The translations under genes and the position numbers were made by a program. Positions 40,227 through 49,679 of a stretch of DNA of 64,000 nt are shown here, piece after piece (position 1 is the first letter of the stretch; every line of letters starts with the position of its first letter). Origin of the DNA: Syntrophomonas sp. UBA1368 (GTDB taxonomy: Bacteria; Bacillota; Syntrophomonadia; Syntrophomonadales; Syntrophomonadaceae); contig DBRM01000080.1 in the NCBI GenBank assembly GCA_002305965.1, positions 1 to 64,000 on the forward strand. The letters are read 5' to 3'. Under the pieces are notes generated by a model that saw only the letters and a program-made list of their open reading frames with translations, was not told the DNA's origin and did no database searches.

Positions 40227-40979
40227 TTATAGTTGGGTGATATTTTTCAGTCTTCTTATGGTGTTTTTTAGATTAAATTTTCTTTCCAGGTGGTATTCCA
40301 AATAGCTTTCCAGCAGTTGTTCCAATTTCGTCTGGGCGGAATCTGATATTTTGAGTCTTTCCAGGACATTGATCTGGGCATTGGACAGTAATTTCATGAT
40401 CGCCAGGGTTTCGCCTGATATTGGCAGGGTACCTTCAATATTTTTATGACACTCATCACAGATCACCCCGCCTTCTGCGGCACTGAAGTAATTATAGGAT
40501 GAAAGTTTCTGCTCACAGTTCGCGCACTTCTGCAAGACCGGCTGGTACCCAAGCTGAATCAGCAGTTTCATTTCAAAATATCTGATAACCAAAGGCTGAT
40601 ATCCTGATTGATCCAAATAGCGCAAAACCTGCAGGGTAGTTCTGAACAACTCTGGCAGCTTCACCTTTTCCATCAGGCTTTTATCCAGCAATTCCATGAT
40701 ATATATGCAGTAAAGGGTTCGCGGCAAGTCTTCCCGGCAGTTGCCAAAGAAATCAACTACTTTGCCCTGGGTTATAATATCCATATTTTTGCCCTGACTA
40801 AAATATAAGAAAGAGTTTACGAAAGGCTGAATACATGCCCTTAGGCTGCTGTTGGGTTTTTTGGTTCCTTTGGCTATGGCTTTGATTTTGCCTTCTTTTT
40901 CAGTAAAAATGGTAACGATTTTTTCCGATTCCCGATAATCAATGGATTTAAGAATGATTGCATTACTCCGATAATACAC
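40227..40979 (-). CDS. recO: DNA repair protein RecO
   Basis: Helps RecR load RecA on SSB-coated DNA. The start is taken as GTG at 40979, six bases after GGGGTG, so the product opens with YYRSNAIILKSIDYRESEK and has 250 residues, the usual size; earlier in-frame ATGs lie inside the upstream gene and lack ribosome sites. An OB fold at the N-terminus is followed by a zinc site with Cys pairs CANC and CDEC. It overlaps the end of the preceding gene by 17 bases. Confidence 0.92.
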   Translation of the reverse strand: MYYRSNAIILKSIDYRESEKIVTIFTEKEGKIKAIAKGTKKPNSSLRACIQPFVNSFLYFSQGKNMDIITQGKVVDFFGNCREDLPRTLYCIYIMELLDKSLMEKVKLPELFRTTLQVLRYLDQSGYQPLVIRYFEMKLLIQLGYQPVLQKCANCEQKLSSYNYFSAAEGGVICDECHKNIEGTLPISGETLAIMKLLSNAQINVLERLKISDSAQTKLEQLLESYLEYHLERKFNLKNTIRRLKNITQL

Positions 40980-41901
40980 TCCTGTCACCCCAAAAAGCAT
41001 TAAATACATAAACCGGTTCATTAACTGTTTCAATTGCAACTGCCAGTTCTTTACCCAGCCATGCAGCAAAATCCTTTGCCTGCTGCCGATTTATTTTTTT
41101 ATAATCAAAAGCAAGATATATTTTATCGACATCATCGGTTCCCAGGCCTTTTATTCTTTCCAGCAAGACCTCGGTATGCCTGTAATAATTCTGGTCAATA
41201 TATAGCAGGATCCTGTGATTATACTTGCTCATATGATATTCCGTATTGATATTTAGTACCCCAGCCGGATTTTTATTGTAATCACTTTTTTCAATAATTA
41301 TTTTTGTTACACTTTCCAGAGCTTGTTGTTGTTTAAACACTGCCCAGCGCGGTAACACGGCGATCACACATGACAGTTCCAAATCCGCCGCTAATTCTTT
41401 GAGCTTTTTTATTTGCATGCCATCCTGCATATAACTGTGTACAGCATAGCCGCACATTTGCGGCACCACTAAAATATCCGGCGCCAAACCCAGGGTGGGC
41501 AGATGATGTCCTCCATCAAATACCACTATGCGATAACCCCTGGGATACATTTTCATTAAATATGCTTTACCGGTCTCGCTGGTGTGCCAGCTGTCCATGG
41601 CAGAACATTGTACGATGGCAAACCCATCTGATTCTGTCAGTTGTTCGGCAATTTGTTTGAAATTATCATCCGGCCCCGGTGTAATTGCTTTCACCGTTAA
41701 TTCTTCTTTGGCAATCGTAAGCGGCCTCAGTTCAGGTTGATAAATGAACTGTATATGATCAGCATAATCGATCTGTCGGGCAGCTATTTTCTGCAGCGGC
41801 TCGAGCCCAATGGTTTTTATTTCCCGGACAGGATTATTGACCATCAGATGAAGATAAGAAACCAGGAAGATCAACAGTAATAGCGTTCTTTTCCTCCACA
41901 T
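40963..41901 (-). CDS. Membrane-anchored protein of unknown function
   Basis: I do not recognise this 312-residue protein. Residues 4-22 form a hydrophobic N-terminal segment after MWRKR, a signal peptide or anchor, so the rest is probably outside the cell. The central part contains RIVVFDGGHHLPTLGLAPDILVV and the C-terminal third is charged and rich in Tyr and Lys. No Cys-rich, catalytic or repeat pattern is convincing. It sits between deoC and recO, a position where the Bacillus order has no such gene, and its stop overlaps the recO start, so it is probably translated with recO. Confidence 0.8.
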   Translation of the reverse strand: MWRKRTLLLLIFLVSYLHLMVNNPVREIKTIGLEPLQKIAARQIDYADHIQFIYQPELRPLTIAKEELTVKAITPGPDDNFKQIAEQLTESDGFAIVQCSAMDSWHTSETGKAYLMKMYPRGYRIVVFDGGHHLPTLGLAPDILVVPQMCGYAVHSYMQDGMQIKKLKELAADLELSCVIAVLPRWAVFKQQQALESVTKIIIEKSDYNKNPAGVLNINTEYHMSKYNHRILLYIDQNYYRHTEVLLERIKGLGTDDVDKIYLAFDYKKINRQQAKDFAAWLGKELAVAIETVNEPVYVFNAFWGDRSVLSE

Positions 41902-41909
41902 AAAAAGGA

Positions 41910-42584
41910 CTATCTCCTTAATAGTCCTCCCCGACTTCTATACTCCTCCACAATTGTTCCGGCATTGCTGCTGCCGATTCGGTCAACCCCCGCTTCAATG
42001 AAAGCCAGGGCTGATTCCAGGGTCCTTATACCGCCACTGGCTTTGATTTTAAGCTCATTGCTTTTATACTGGCTGATCAGGCTGATATCATTGAGACTGG
42101 CCCCCCGTACAGAAAAACCGGTAGATGTTTTAATGAAATCAGCCCGGCTGTCAGATATTATTTTGGTTACAGTAATCAGCTCTTCTTCACTCAGCAAAGC
42201 TGTTTCAACAATGATCTTCAATAAGAAGGGAAACTCCTCTTTCAACTGGGAGAGCGCTTTTATTTCCTGACTAATGATATGAAAATCCCCGTCTTTCAGG
42301 GCTCCCACATTGATCACCATATCCAGTTCATCTGCTCCCAGCAGCAGCGAGGAACGGGATTCCGAATATTTGGTTGCCAGCCGGTCTGCTCCCAAAGGAA
42401 AGCCAATGACCGTACATTTATTCACTGAAGTATCATGTAAAACTTCAACGGCTGTATTCAGGCGGTAGGGGTTAATGCAGACTGCAGCCATTTGCAGCCG
42501 GGCAGCTTCAGAACATAGATTAATAATATCGTCCCGGGTCGCTTCCGGTTTCAGGTTGGTGCTGTCCATATAGGCTGCGATCAA
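41910..42584 (-). CDS. deoC: Deoxyribose-phosphate aldolase
   Basis: Splits 2-deoxyribose 5-phosphate into acetaldehyde and glyceraldehyde 3-phosphate in deoxynucleoside salvage. 224 residues; the Schiff-base Lys lies in DFIKTSTGF and the second conserved Lys in KASGGIRT, with ELDMVINVGALKDG before them. It begins with TTG after AGAGGGG. It stands between era and the unknown membrane protein and pairs naturally with cdd two genes upstream. Confidence 0.95.
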   Translation of the reverse strand: MIAAYMDSTNLKPEATRDDIINLCSEAARLQMAAVCINPYRLNTAVEVLHDTSVNKCTVIGFPLGADRLATKYSESRSSLLLGADELDMVINVGALKDGDFHIISQEIKALSQLKEEFPFLLKIIVETALLSEEELITVTKIISDSRADFIKTSTGFSVRGASLNDISLISQYKSNELKIKASGGIRTLESALAFIEAGVDRIGSSNAGTIVEEYRSRGGLLRR

Positions 42585-42610
42585 GACAACCGGCCCCTCT
42601 CAAGTCACGT

Positions 42611-43492
42611 TTACAAGTGATATCCTAATTGTCCCAGATTGGTCTCGCTATCCCGCCAATTCTTTTTGACTTTGACCCATAAGTCCAAATAGACTTTGGT
42701 TTGCAGAAATTTTTCAATTTCCTGACGTGATTGTTCACCAATTGTTTTCAGCATCTGTCCGTTTTTACCGATAATGATTCCTTTTTGTGACTCTCTTTCG
42801 GTATAAAGCACCGCTCGTATATAAGCCTTTTTCCCCTGGTAATTCTTAAATTCTTCGATCTCAACGGCCAGCGAATGAGGTACTTCATCCCGGGTCAGAA
42901 TCAGTGCTTTTTCCCTGATCAATTCTGACACGATAAATATTATCGGCTGATCGGTTAAATCATCCTCCGGATAATAAAGCGGACCTTCCGGTAAATTAAC
43001 GAAAGTTTTTTCCAGCAACAAAGGTAAATTATCACCCTGGGCGGCTGACAGAGGTATCACTTCCTTGAAATTCATGCGGCTGGTGAAGTCCTGGAGGTAA
43101 TTTCCCACCGTTTCAGCAGTTACCAGATCGATTTTATTTACCAGCAGAAATACTGGTACATTCACATCTTTTAATTGGTCGAGAATAAATTGTTCCCCGC
43201 CTCCAAAAGGCCTGGTCACGTCTGTCATATAGTAGATAATATCAACTTCCAGTAAGGTGCGGGTGGATACCTTAACCATATATTCACCCAATAAATGCTT
43301 GGGTTTATGGATACCAGGCGTATCAACAAAAATGATCTGACCTTCATCATTCGTATAAATACCCTGAATACGGGTCCTGGTAGTCTGAGGTTTATCGGTT
43401 ACGATGGCAATTTTTTCTCCGACCATTGCATTCAACAAAGTAGATTTCCCTACATTGGGACGCCCTACTATACTTACAAATCCTGATTTCAC
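42611..43492 (-). CDS. era: GTPase Era
   Basis: Essential GTPase for 16S rRNA maturation and 30S assembly. G1 GRPNVGKST, G3 DTPGIHKP and G4 NKID are intact, and the C-terminal KH domain has GIIIGKNGQMLKTIG. 293 residues. GTG start with AGGAGG ten bases upstream, the ribosome site lying in the last codons of cdd. Confidence 0.97.
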   Translation of the reverse strand: MKSGFVSIVGRPNVGKSTLLNAMVGEKIAIVTDKPQTTRTRIQGIYTNDEGQIIFVDTPGIHKPKHLLGEYMVKVSTRTLLEVDIIYYMTDVTRPFGGGEQFILDQLKDVNVPVFLLVNKIDLVTAETVGNYLQDFTSRMNFKEVIPLSAAQGDNLPLLLEKTFVNLPEGPLYYPEDDLTDQPIIFIVSELIREKALILTRDEVPHSLAVEIEEFKNYQGKKAYIRAVLYTERESQKGIIIGKNGQMLKTIGEQSRQEIEKFLQTKVYLDLWVKVKKNWRDSETNLGQLGYHL

Positions 43493-43497
43493 TATAT

Positions 43498-43893
43498 TTA
43501 AACCTCCTGGTTTCCCAATGAAAAAAGCTGGGGCAATAAATCGCGCAAAAGATACTCCTGCAAATGGTTTTCTCCGTCGGTAACATTGACCCGCATATCA
43601 GGTGAAAATTCAGCCATCACCTGCAGGCATGCTCCACAAGGATAAGTATACCCTTTATGATCTCCGACTACCGTCATGGAAGAAAAATTCTTCTCTCCGG
43701 CGGCCACTGCAGCAGTTATGGCTGCACGCTCTGCGCAGATTGTCAAACCATAAGAAGCGTTTTCTACATTGACCCCGGTATAAACATTTCCCTTACTGGT
43801 TAAAAGCGCTGCCCCAACTTTAAATCCCGAGTAAGGGCTATAGGAATTCTGTTGAACTTCTCTGGCAATTGCGATCAATTTCTCCGGGTTCAT
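43498..43893 (-). CDS. cdd: Cytidine deaminase
   Basis: Zinc enzyme that converts cytidine and deoxycytidine to uridine forms. The zinc ligands lie in CAERAAI and PCGACLQ, with the catalytic Glu in the first. 131 residues is the homotetrameric type. GGAGG before the ATG; five bases from era. Confidence 0.96.
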   Translation of the reverse strand: MNPEKLIAIAREVQQNSYSPYSGFKVGAALLTSKGNVYTGVNVENASYGLTICAERAAITAAVAAGEKNFSSMTVVGDHKGYTYPCGACLQVMAEFSPDMRVNVTDGENHLQEYLLRDLLPQLFSLGNQEV

Positions 43894-43909
43894 GCAATAC
43901 CTCCATTGT

Positions 43910-44272
43910 CTAAATATAAGCCTTTAAATAAGGCAATAAAATGATCAAAGCAATGATCACCGCATTGACAGCACTTAATAGCACAGCCCCGGCAGCTATG
44001 TTTTTAGCTTTTTTTGCCAGAGGGTGATAGGTTTCGGTGACCAGATCCACGGTTTTTTCGATTGCTGTATTGACAGCTTCCGCAATCAGTACCATGAATA
44101 TCGTAATAACCAATATAGCCCATTCAAATTTTGTCACATCTGCAAGATAAGCGAATAATACTACCGCCAGGGATGCCAAAAAATGAATCTTCATATTTCG
44201 TTCGTTTTTAAAAACAGATGCGATACCAACAATAGCATAATAAAAACTTTCAGGCAATGTGTACCTGCTCAT
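43910..44272 (-). CDS. dgkA: Undecaprenol/diacylglycerol kinase
   Basis: Small membrane kinase with three spans in 120 residues. The catalytic EAVNTAIEKTVDL block and the following KKAKNIAAGAVL are typical. The Gram-positive members mainly phosphorylate undecaprenol. AAAGGTGA precedes the ATG. Confidence 0.92.
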   Translation of the reverse strand: MSRYTLPESFYYAIVGIASVFKNERNMKIHFLASLAVVLFAYLADVTKFEWAILVITIFMVLIAEAVNTAIEKTVDLVTETYHPLAKKAKNIAAGAVLLSAVNAVIIALIILLPYLKAYI

Positions 44273-44279
44273 TTTCCGG

Positions 44280-44750
44280 TCACCTTTCCAGCTTGGCTTC
44301 CTGCAAAACTTTTTCTTCCAGAGTGCGCATCACTTTTCTTTCTTCCTCATTTTCATGATCGTATCCCAATAAATGCAGCATTCCGTGTGCTACCAGAAAT
44401 CCCAGCTCTCTTTCCAGACTGTGTCCATATTCCTGACTCTGGGCAAGGGCTTGCTCCAGCGAAATCACGATATCCCCTAACAAGTTCACTTCATTTCCCG
44501 TTTCATAGTCAGGCTCAGTTTCTGACATCTCATTCATGGCAAAAGATAAAACATCCGTTGGTTTATTTTGACTCCTATATATAAAATTCAGTTCCTGAAT
44601 ATAGCTGTTATCTACAATCAGGATACTTACTTCTGTTTTCTTAGGTAATCTCCCCAGCTTGGCAGTATGATTGACCACATTGGTTATGACATGCTGCATC
44701 TCTTTATTATAATTTACAATGTTTTGCTGGTTAATTATCATTATTTCCAT
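44280..44750 (-). CDS. ybeY: Endoribonuclease YbeY
   Basis: Metal-dependent RNase of rRNA processing and quality control. The zinc site HGMLHLLGYDH is intact. The start is set at MEIMIINQQN, preceded by GAGGAGAG, giving 156 residues; the longer frame runs into the pgpH end and lacks a ribosome site. The start overlaps the pgpH stop by 20 bases. Confidence 0.94.
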   Translation of the reverse strand: MEIMIINQQNIVNYNKEMQHVITNVVNHTAKLGRLPKKTEVSILIVDNSYIQELNFIYRSQNKPTDVLSFAMNEMSETEPDYETGNEVNLLGDIVISLEQALAQSQEYGHSLERELGFLVAHGMLHLLGYDHENEEERKVMRTLEEKVLQEAKLER

Positions 44751-46917
44751 TGCTTTCTCTCCTCTTCTCAAATTCTTTAACAATAACTTCGGGGTACTCA
44801 ATTCTTTTATGGTAGACACCTTCGAGAATTTTACAGAAAGACTTGGTGACCGTTTCCAGATCTTTGAAGGTTAACGGACTATTTTCCAATTGTCCGTCAT
44901 CTAATTTGTCCTTGATAATGCTTTTGATCATATTCCTTATGGTATCGGGGGTAGGATTCTGCAGTGACCTTACCGCAGCTTCCACAGAATCAGCCAGCAT
45001 TACTAATGCCAGTTCCTTGGTTTGCGGTTTGGGACCTTCGTAGCGGAAGCTGGCCTCACTTATATATCCGTCCCGGTCTTCTTCCAGGGCACGGTTATAA
45101 AAATATTTGACCAAACTGGTACCATGATGCTGTTCGATAAAACTAATTATAACTTGTGGCAAATTGGCTTCCCGCGCCAATTCCACACCTTCTTTTATAT
45201 GCGCAGTTATGATCAGGGCACTTAAAGCAGGCGCAATTTTTTCATGGGGATTATCAAACCCAAACTGGTTTTCCACAAAGTACTCCGGTCGCTTTATTTT
45301 GCCTATATCATGGTAATAAGCCCCCACTCTCACCAGAAGCGGATTAGCGTTAATAGATTCTGCTGAAGCTTCCGCCAGATTTCCCACCATTAAACTATGA
45401 TGGTAGGTGCCCGGCGCTTCCAGCAGAAGTTTTTTTAATAAATAGTGATTGGGATTAGCCAGTTCCAATAGTTTGATCATGCTGGTGATAGAAAAGGCTG
45501 ATTCCAGATAAGGTAAGATCCCTATCATTAAGATTGCAGACATAATACCATTAATGGCACCAATAACAATACTGAAAATAATAAGATTTAACGTCAAAGA
45601 TCCCCCAATCAAATTGAGGGTTATGATGGTCAGGATATTGACTCCTGCAATGTACAGACCTGCACGAGCCAGGTCAGAAGTCTGGTTAACCCTGTACACC
45701 CTGTAAATACCAGCTGTTCCGCCTATAAATGCCGCAATTGCATAAAACAAACCATTGCCTTCGAACAATAATCCTACCAATATGGCCATGATCATGGTAA
45801 TAAAATGCGCCACGCGGTTATCGATCAGTATGGCTAAAAGCATGGAGCCTGCTGCCACTGGCGCTAAATAACCAGTTAAAGCATTTATTTCCGGGTGATC
45901 ACTGATATTAATGATAGAAATAAAACGGGCAATCAGTAAAATTAAAACAATTATAAGACCGATCAGGAGGAGCAGCATATCGTTATTAAGGATCTCCTGA
46001 TAATACCGTCGTAAAAACTCGATCATTAATAAAAATAGAATAACCACAAATATACAAACACCGATAAAAGTCACGTAATTATCAGGTGTTTTTTGCATGC
46101 CCAGTTGTTCCAGCAAGGCAATCTGTTCCTCTGTGACCCGTTCGCCCTGACGTACAATGATTTCACCTGCTTTGACGGTTTTCTGAACCGGCTGGACAGC
46201 TTCGATGGCATTTCTGATAGCCAAATCAGTTGCTTCCTGGTTAAAGGTCAGATTAGGCCTGACCGTGTTTATCACCACAATGTTTATTATATCTTTAGCC
46301 TCAGGTGAAAAGTTCTTTTGTTCTGTTTCACCGATAATTTGTGAGTAGGCAGCGGCCAAAGCTTCCGCTGTGATTGGATTACTCATCGCATTCTGGGAAG
46401 CAGTTAAAGAATTCTGATGAATCAATTCAATATCATCGGCGGTTTTATCCAACAAAAATTTAGCCAGTTGACTGGTGGTATATCCCGGTTGGAATACGTC
46501 GGTCTTAATATTGATATTTTCCAGCAGTACTTTTAATTGGGCTGCTTTATCATCATCTTCGATTTCTGCAGCTAATATTTTTTTCATATCGGCATAGAAA
46601 TTATTGATTTCATCATAAGTATCAGATAAAGCAAATTTATCTTCCTGGTAGACTTTTTGTACCGATCCTGCAGCCTGCTGCCTCAGCTGCTGGGTTTTTA
46701 TCTCATCGATGACCGTGGCATTGATTTTGGATTGTATGTCCCGTTGTGCCACTTCATCAGGTTTCAATTGAACAAATTCAGGTGAATAATTGCTGATCAA
46801 AATAAAAATGGTGATACCAAAAAAAAGGGCAACCCCTACCATTTTCCGGGTAATCGGCTGATTAAAAAACCCGGCGATTTTTCTGCCCATAAAATGAAAA
46901 AAACTGCTTAGTTTCAA
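44731..46917 (-). CDS. pgpH: 7TM-HD phosphohydrolase, PgpH-like (YqfF)
   Basis: The 728-residue protein has one N-terminal span (about 18-40), a long extracellular 7TMR-HDED domain (about 45-285), a block of seven spans (about 290-480) and a cytosolic HD domain with VGAYYHDIGKI and EQHHGTS near residues 530-600. Members degrade cyclic di-AMP. It begins with TTG after AAGGGGTG. It lies between phoH and ybeY as in Bacillus. Confidence 0.93.
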   Translation of the reverse strand: MKLSSFFHFMGRKIAGFFNQPITRKMVGVALFFGITIFILISNYSPEFVQLKPDEVAQRDIQSKINATVIDEIKTQQLRQQAAGSVQKVYQEDKFALSDTYDEINNFYADMKKILAAEIEDDDKAAQLKVLLENINIKTDVFQPGYTTSQLAKFLLDKTADDIELIHQNSLTASQNAMSNPITAEALAAAYSQIIGETEQKNFSPEAKDIINIVVINTVRPNLTFNQEATDLAIRNAIEAVQPVQKTVKAGEIIVRQGERVTEEQIALLEQLGMQKTPDNYVTFIGVCIFVVILFLLMIEFLRRYYQEILNNDMLLLLIGLIIVLILLIARFISIINISDHPEINALTGYLAPVAAGSMLLAILIDNRVAHFITMIMAILVGLLFEGNGLFYAIAAFIGGTAGIYRVYRVNQTSDLARAGLYIAGVNILTIITLNLIGGSLTLNLIIFSIVIGAINGIMSAILMIGILPYLESAFSITSMIKLLELANPNHYLLKKLLLEAPGTYHHSLMVGNLAEASAESINANPLLVRVGAYYHDIGKIKRPEYFVENQFGFDNPHEKIAPALSALIITAHIKEGVELAREANLPQVIISFIEQHHGTSLVKYFYNRALEEDRDGYISEASFRYEGPKPQTKELALVMLADSVEAAVRSLQNPTPDTIRNMIKSIIKDKLDDGQLENSPLTFKDLETVTKSFCKILEGVYHKRIEYPEVIVKEFEKRRESNGNNDN

Positions 46918-46973
46918 TGAGACACACCCCTTGTCCAGTCGTCTGCGACAACCGGCTTAAACCCAGTTCTCCG

Positions 46974-47942
46974 TTATTTTTTAGTTCGACTTTCGAAAGA
47001 TTCGTAGGCATCAATGATCTTTTGCACCAGGGGATGCCGCACGACATCTTCTTTCGTCAGGTATTCAAAAGAAACTCCTCTGACTTGTCCCAGTATTTTC
47101 TGAATTTCAATTAATCCTGAATATTCCTCTTTAGGTAAATCAACCTGGGTTATATCCCCGGTTACCACAGCTTTGGAACCAAATCCCAATCTGGTCAAAA
47201 ACATTTTCATTTGCTGAGGAGTAGTGTTCTGGGCTTCATCCAAAATGATAAAGGCATCATTTAATGTGCGTCCCCTCATATAAGCCAGGGGGGCAACCTC
47301 AATAATATTTTTTTCCAGATAGCGCTGGGTTATTTCCACCCCTAAAATATCGAAAAGGCTGTCATATAATGGCCTTAAATACGGATTGACTTTTTCAATA
47401 AAATCACCCGGGAGAAATCCCAGTTTTTCTCCCGCCTCTACGGCAGGCCGGACCAGTATTATTCTTTCTACTTCTCTGTTTTTCAGAGACCGAACTGCCA
47501 TCACCACGGCTAAATAGGTTTTACCAGTACCTGCAGGCCCGATACCAAAAACAACATCATCTCTGATTATCGCTTCGATATACTTTTTTTGTCCTATGGT
47601 TCTGGCCTTGACTGATTTGCCTCTAACGGTATTGATGATGGTACCGGACACGATATCCTGATGTTTGGTTTTGTCTCCCTTTTTCAACAGACCGCTCATA
47701 TAATTGATATCATTAATATTCAGGTGGTTTTCGCTTTCAACAATATCCAGCAGACTTTGGATCAAATCAAAAGTCAGTTTTACCTCTTCGTCGCTGCCTT
47801 TAATAAAAATTTGGGAACCCCGGGCAGAAAGCTCTGCATTACTGAGTTCCTTAAGATATTTGAAGTTTTCATCCCCATTGCCAAAAAAAACGGCAGCTTT
47901 TTCATTGTTATTGATCACGATTTTGGCTTCTTTATCGGTCAA
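46974..47942 (-). CDS. phoH: PhoH-like ATPase
   Basis: P-loop ATPase of 322 residues linked to RNA metabolism. Walker A GPAGTGKTYLAV and Walker B FIILDEAQNTTPQQ are clear, with an N-terminal KH-like segment. TTG start after AGGAGGG. It precedes pgpH and ybeY, a conserved grouping. Confidence 0.95.
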   Translation of the reverse strand: MTDKEAKIVINNNEKAAVFFGNGDENFKYLKELSNAELSARGSQIFIKGSDEEVKLTFDLIQSLLDIVESENHLNINDINYMSGLLKKGDKTKHQDIVSGTIINTVRGKSVKARTIGQKKYIEAIIRDDVVFGIGPAGTGKTYLAVVMAVRSLKNREVERIILVRPAVEAGEKLGFLPGDFIEKVNPYLRPLYDSLFDILGVEITQRYLEKNIIEVAPLAYMRGRTLNDAFIILDEAQNTTPQQMKMFLTRLGFGSKAVVTGDITQVDLPKEEYSGLIEIQKILGQVRGVSFEYLTKEDVVRHPLVQKIIDAYESFESRTKK

Positions 47943-48011
47943 AGATTTCGTTCCCTCCTGCTGCTGGTTGTTTTTCGTTATTATATCATATGCAGAAAGT
48001 ATAATACTATT

Positions 48012-49229
48012 TTACTGCTCATTTATCGGTTCCGCTTTGGCGATATCCTCTATAAATTCAACCGCAACTTTACATCTTAAAACCGGATCACTGGGAGAGG
48101 AAAGTATCTCAACTTTTAAATCCTGATGACGTTTACCGTCTGCCATTTTGCCCTGCAAATTTTTTATGGCATTTTCCCGGGCAATCTTAACCGCTTCGTT
48201 TTCACTTATGTGTCTCACGATGGTCTTCTTCTCCCTGGCAGTCATGTCAATCCATCCGAAAGTTCCGAGCGGACTATCAATTGCCTTGTTGCTGATTTTC
48301 TGACTAAACTGTTCGAAGCCGGGATCTCCGGCCCCCATGAGGGTAAAATCCCGCCATGGAGTCCTGACTACCACCTGACGGCTTTCCCTGCCGGTATAGA
48401 CGACCTTTTTGCTGGTACGCCTGCATTCTCCATAACCTTCATACCAAACCCGTGCTCTTACAATTCCACGTGCACGAACGATTTCCGGCGGCATTTCCTT
48501 GATTTCCGCTTCATCACCGCCGGCCAAACTGGTATTGGGCTGGTAAAATACAATGCCGGAAATAAGGATGTCTCCTTTGGAAACCACTTCCCCCTCCTGT
48601 ACATTCATCTGTCCCTCCAGGAGCAAGATCTCCTCAATTACCCCGTCTTTGGAGGCTACGATGTGGCACGGACCAGTTATGTCGTCGCCAGGCAAGATTT
48701 TTTCCACCACTTCAATGGTAGCTTTTACTCCCCTGATATCAACTTTTACATAGGACAGCTGGTTTAAATCAACCAGAATTCCTTTCTCGACCTGGCTGCG
48801 GCTAAAGCTCCACTTGCCAGCCCCTTTATACAGTCCGTGTTTTGCTGCTGTCAACATGATGGTACTGGAATCGATTTTTTGATTGTTGGTTACTTCAACA
48901 AACCAGATAAATGAGGACATCAAATAAATGGCCAGGAGAAAAACCAAAGCACCGCTTAAAAACCCACTCCGGCGCTGGATGACTTTTTTCAAGAATGGTA
49001 TACCTTGTTCATTTATTATTTCCATTTGAAAGTTATTATCTGCTGCAATATTCTTCAATGCGTGATAAGCGCTGCGGCGTATTTTAAATTCCAGGCATTC
49101 ATCCTTTCGTTTGATATCCCAAATATAAATGCCTCTCATCAAAGACATGTTCATTACTTTTTCACAATTTTGCCCAAATAGACGTATCTCGATGATCCCC
49201 TGCATTTGGTTTAGAACCCTGTTATCCAT
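48012..49229 (-). CDS. yqfD: Sporulation protein YqfD
   Basis: Member of the YqfD family, stage IV sporulation-related, expressed in the mother cell in Bacillus. The 405-residue protein has one membrane span around residues 90-112 and an extracytoplasmic C-terminal part (including LPGDDITGPCHIVASKDGVI). It follows yqfC by 12 bases, the usual sporulation pair. Confidence 0.92.
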   Translation of the reverse strand: MDNRVLNQMQGIIEIRLFGQNCEKVMNMSLMRGIYIWDIKRKDECLEFKIRRSAYHALKNIAADNNFQMEIINEQGIPFLKKVIQRRSGFLSGALVFLLAIYLMSSFIWFVEVTNNQKIDSSTIMLTAAKHGLYKGAGKWSFSRSQVEKGILVDLNQLSYVKVDIRGVKATIEVVEKILPGDDITGPCHIVASKDGVIEEILLLEGQMNVQEGEVVSKGDILISGIVFYQPNTSLAGGDEAEIKEMPPEIVRARGIVRARVWYEGYGECRRTSKKVVYTGRESRQVVVRTPWRDFTLMGAGDPGFEQFSQKISNKAIDSPLGTFGWIDMTAREKKTIVRHISENEAVKIARENAIKNLQGKMADGKRHQDLKVEILSSPSDPVLRCKVAVEFIEDIAKAEPINEQ

Positions 49230-49241
49230 TATCTCTCCCCT

Positions 49242-49520
49242 TTAATCAAGGAATTTGATGGCATCGATTTCACCAAAAACACTGATTTCCTCCGGCAGTA
49301 AAGATTTGATCTCCAGGTTGTGCCCTTGAATCTCCAGGAAGCCGCGGCTCAGATTAATTCTTAATCTGTTGAGCGTATATTCAATAATTCCCCGATGATT
49401 TTCGAGGTAAAGCTCATTCCTGCCAGTCAGCGTTAACCTTGGCAAATCAAGCACCAAATCTTTGGGTATATCCAGAAACTCAGCCATTGCCCGGTTGAAC
49501 ATTTCTCTTTTTTTATCCAA
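49242..49520 (-). CDS. yqfC: Sporulation protein YqfC
   Basis: Small sporulation protein of unknown biochemistry. The start is placed at a TTG (49520) seven to eight bases after GGAGGT, giving 92 residues as in Bacillus; the longer frame upstream is AT-rich and lacks a ribosome site. The core LPRLTLTGRNELYLENHRG is typical. First gene of the long yqfC-to-recO series. Confidence 0.9.
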   Translation of the reverse strand: MDKKREMFNRAMAEFLDIPKDLVLDLPRLTLTGRNELYLENHRGIIEYTLNRLRINLSRGFLEIQGHNLEIKSLLPEEISVFGEIDAIKFLD

Positions 49521-49626
49521 TTTGTTTACCTCCATCCTGTTTACTGCCCAAATAATTATGACTGTTGCATTCATAAAAATATATGCCTTAAAGTATTGCA
49601 TAATTCTATTAGGTGCACTTCAAGCA

Positions 49627-49658
49627 AATAAAAAAACCTCCGCATTTCACGGAGGTTT
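49627..49658 (-). terminator. Intrinsic terminator after the CoA-transferase gene
   Basis: Nine perfect pairs AAACCTCCG/CGGAGGTTT (49634-49658) with a seven-base loop and a T7 run on the minus strand, 21 bases past the stop. Confidence 0.85.
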
Positions 49659-49679
49659 AAGGTTAAGATTTAACTCATT

